Under the pieces are notes generated by a model, which was not told where the DNA came from, did no database searches, and worked only from the letters and a program-made list of their open reading frames with translations. The translations under genes were made by a program, and so were the position numbers. 48,469 nt of DNA, taken from positions 1 to 48,469 of the forward strand of contig DGVV01000113.1 of NCBI GenBank assembly GCA_002395085.1, read 5' to 3'. Source of the stretch: Ruminococcus sp. UBA4275. Its GTDB lineage: Bacteria > Bacillota > Clostridia > Oscillospirales > Ruminococcaceae. This document shows, piece by piece, positions 48,361 through 48,469 of the stretch. Each line of letters opens with the position of its first letter. Positions within the stretch are counted from its first letter, which is position 1.

Positions 48361-48400
48361 TCGCCCTCAAACTCCCGCTTAAGGGCTACTAGCCCTTAAG
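48351..48400 (+). repeat. Two consecutive palindromic hairpins
   Basis: TTGAGGGCGCTCGCCCTCAA-type palindrome (48351-48370) and CTTAAGGGCT / AGCCCTTAAG (48378-48400, three-base loop), followed by AATCCCTTTTTT. This tandem-hairpin layout is typical of dispersed structured intergenic elements; the last hairpin plus T run could also terminate transcription on the plus strand. Confidence 0.65.
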
Positions 48401-48469
48401 AATCCCTTTTTTGGAACAATATGAAAAAGAACGTATTTGCTATATTTTACATAAATGGGATTCCAAAGG

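Larger units (their letters stand above)
48190..48469. other. Terminal intergenic region with structured repeats
   Basis: No gene is visible. The distal half holds the repeat copy B and two consecutive palindromes (48351-48400), preceded by a GC-rich inverted segment (CGCCTCAGAGGCG, about 48298-48310). The window ends here. Confidence 0.5.

Noticed and set aside
1..48469. Terminal inverted motif as the ends of a 48-kb transposon
   Set aside because: The interior is housekeeping metabolism without transposase or integrase, and the motif has tandem palindromes typical of dispersed intergenic repeats.

Overview
This window looks like chromosomal DNA from a strictly anaerobic gut Firmicute of the Ruminococcus / Oscillospiraceae type. 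The evidence is a mid-50s GC feel by eye, Gram-positive promoters (TTGACA, 17 bases, TATAAT) and AGGAGG ribosome sites, a secreted protein with a type I dockerin, an LPQTG sortase-anchored protease, the DapL route to diaminopimelate, NfnAB ferredoxin chemistry, type III glutamine synthetase and a split archaeal-type glutamate synthase. Nearly every gene is on the minus strand; the clear exception is a hemolysin III-like gene. No rRNA, tRNA, CRISPR array, insertion sequence or prophage was seen. Both ends carry the same short motif in opposite orientation, so the window is probably a draft contig that broke in dispersed repeats.

Layout. 1-5.5 kb: UPF0371 protein, a small orphan gene followed by the transporter PnuC behind an attenuator-like hairpin, the hemolysin III homologue, and a secreted leucine-rich-repeat/transglutaminase-like protein. 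5.8-12.8 kb: cell surface genes, namely an LPQTG-anchored papain-family protease, a sigma-like/TM/PepSY protein and a dockerin beta-helix protein. 12.8-18.1 kb: LRR-nfnA-nfnB and a biotin block (birA, DUF1284, bioY) with a probable BirA operator.

18.3-37.2 kb is the core: a continuous minus-strand block devoted to glutamine and glutamate. It holds the split glutamate synthase (amidotransferase, FMN domain, ferredoxin, FAD reductase, GXGXG domain), then pyrG and purF (both glutamine-consuming), glnA (type I synthetase), an ANTAR RNA-binding antiterminator, glnN (type III synthetase), carA, a carB-dapF gene fusion and dapL. The most striking finding is regulatory. Directly downstream of the ANTAR gene, the glnN leader has a strong promoter, two tandem hairpins each with a hexaloop carrying A at position 1 and G at position 4 (the known ANTAR-binding signature), and an intrinsic terminator that competes with the first hairpin. 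The glutamate synthase operon has a parallel leader: promoter, a seven-pair hairpin with a very similar A1/G4 hexaloop, and a terminator that reuses its loop and 3' arm. Its second hairpin does not fit the signature. The ANTAR protein lacks the phosphoacceptor aspartate and is coupled to glnA, so I infer a local circuit in which the nitrogen or glutamine signal reaches it by something other than phosphorylation and sets readthrough of glnN and the GOGAT operon.

37.4-48.1 kb: a two-component system, a phosphodiester glycosidase with a small membrane protein, a Cthe_2159-like lipoprotein, a sigma/anti-sigma/DUF4097 module with an ECF-type promoter, AbrB-like remnants sharing a strong hairpin, a YczE-like membrane protein and a DUF4143 ATPase. 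All calls come from reading the sequence without database searches; gene symbols rest on recognised motifs and domain order.
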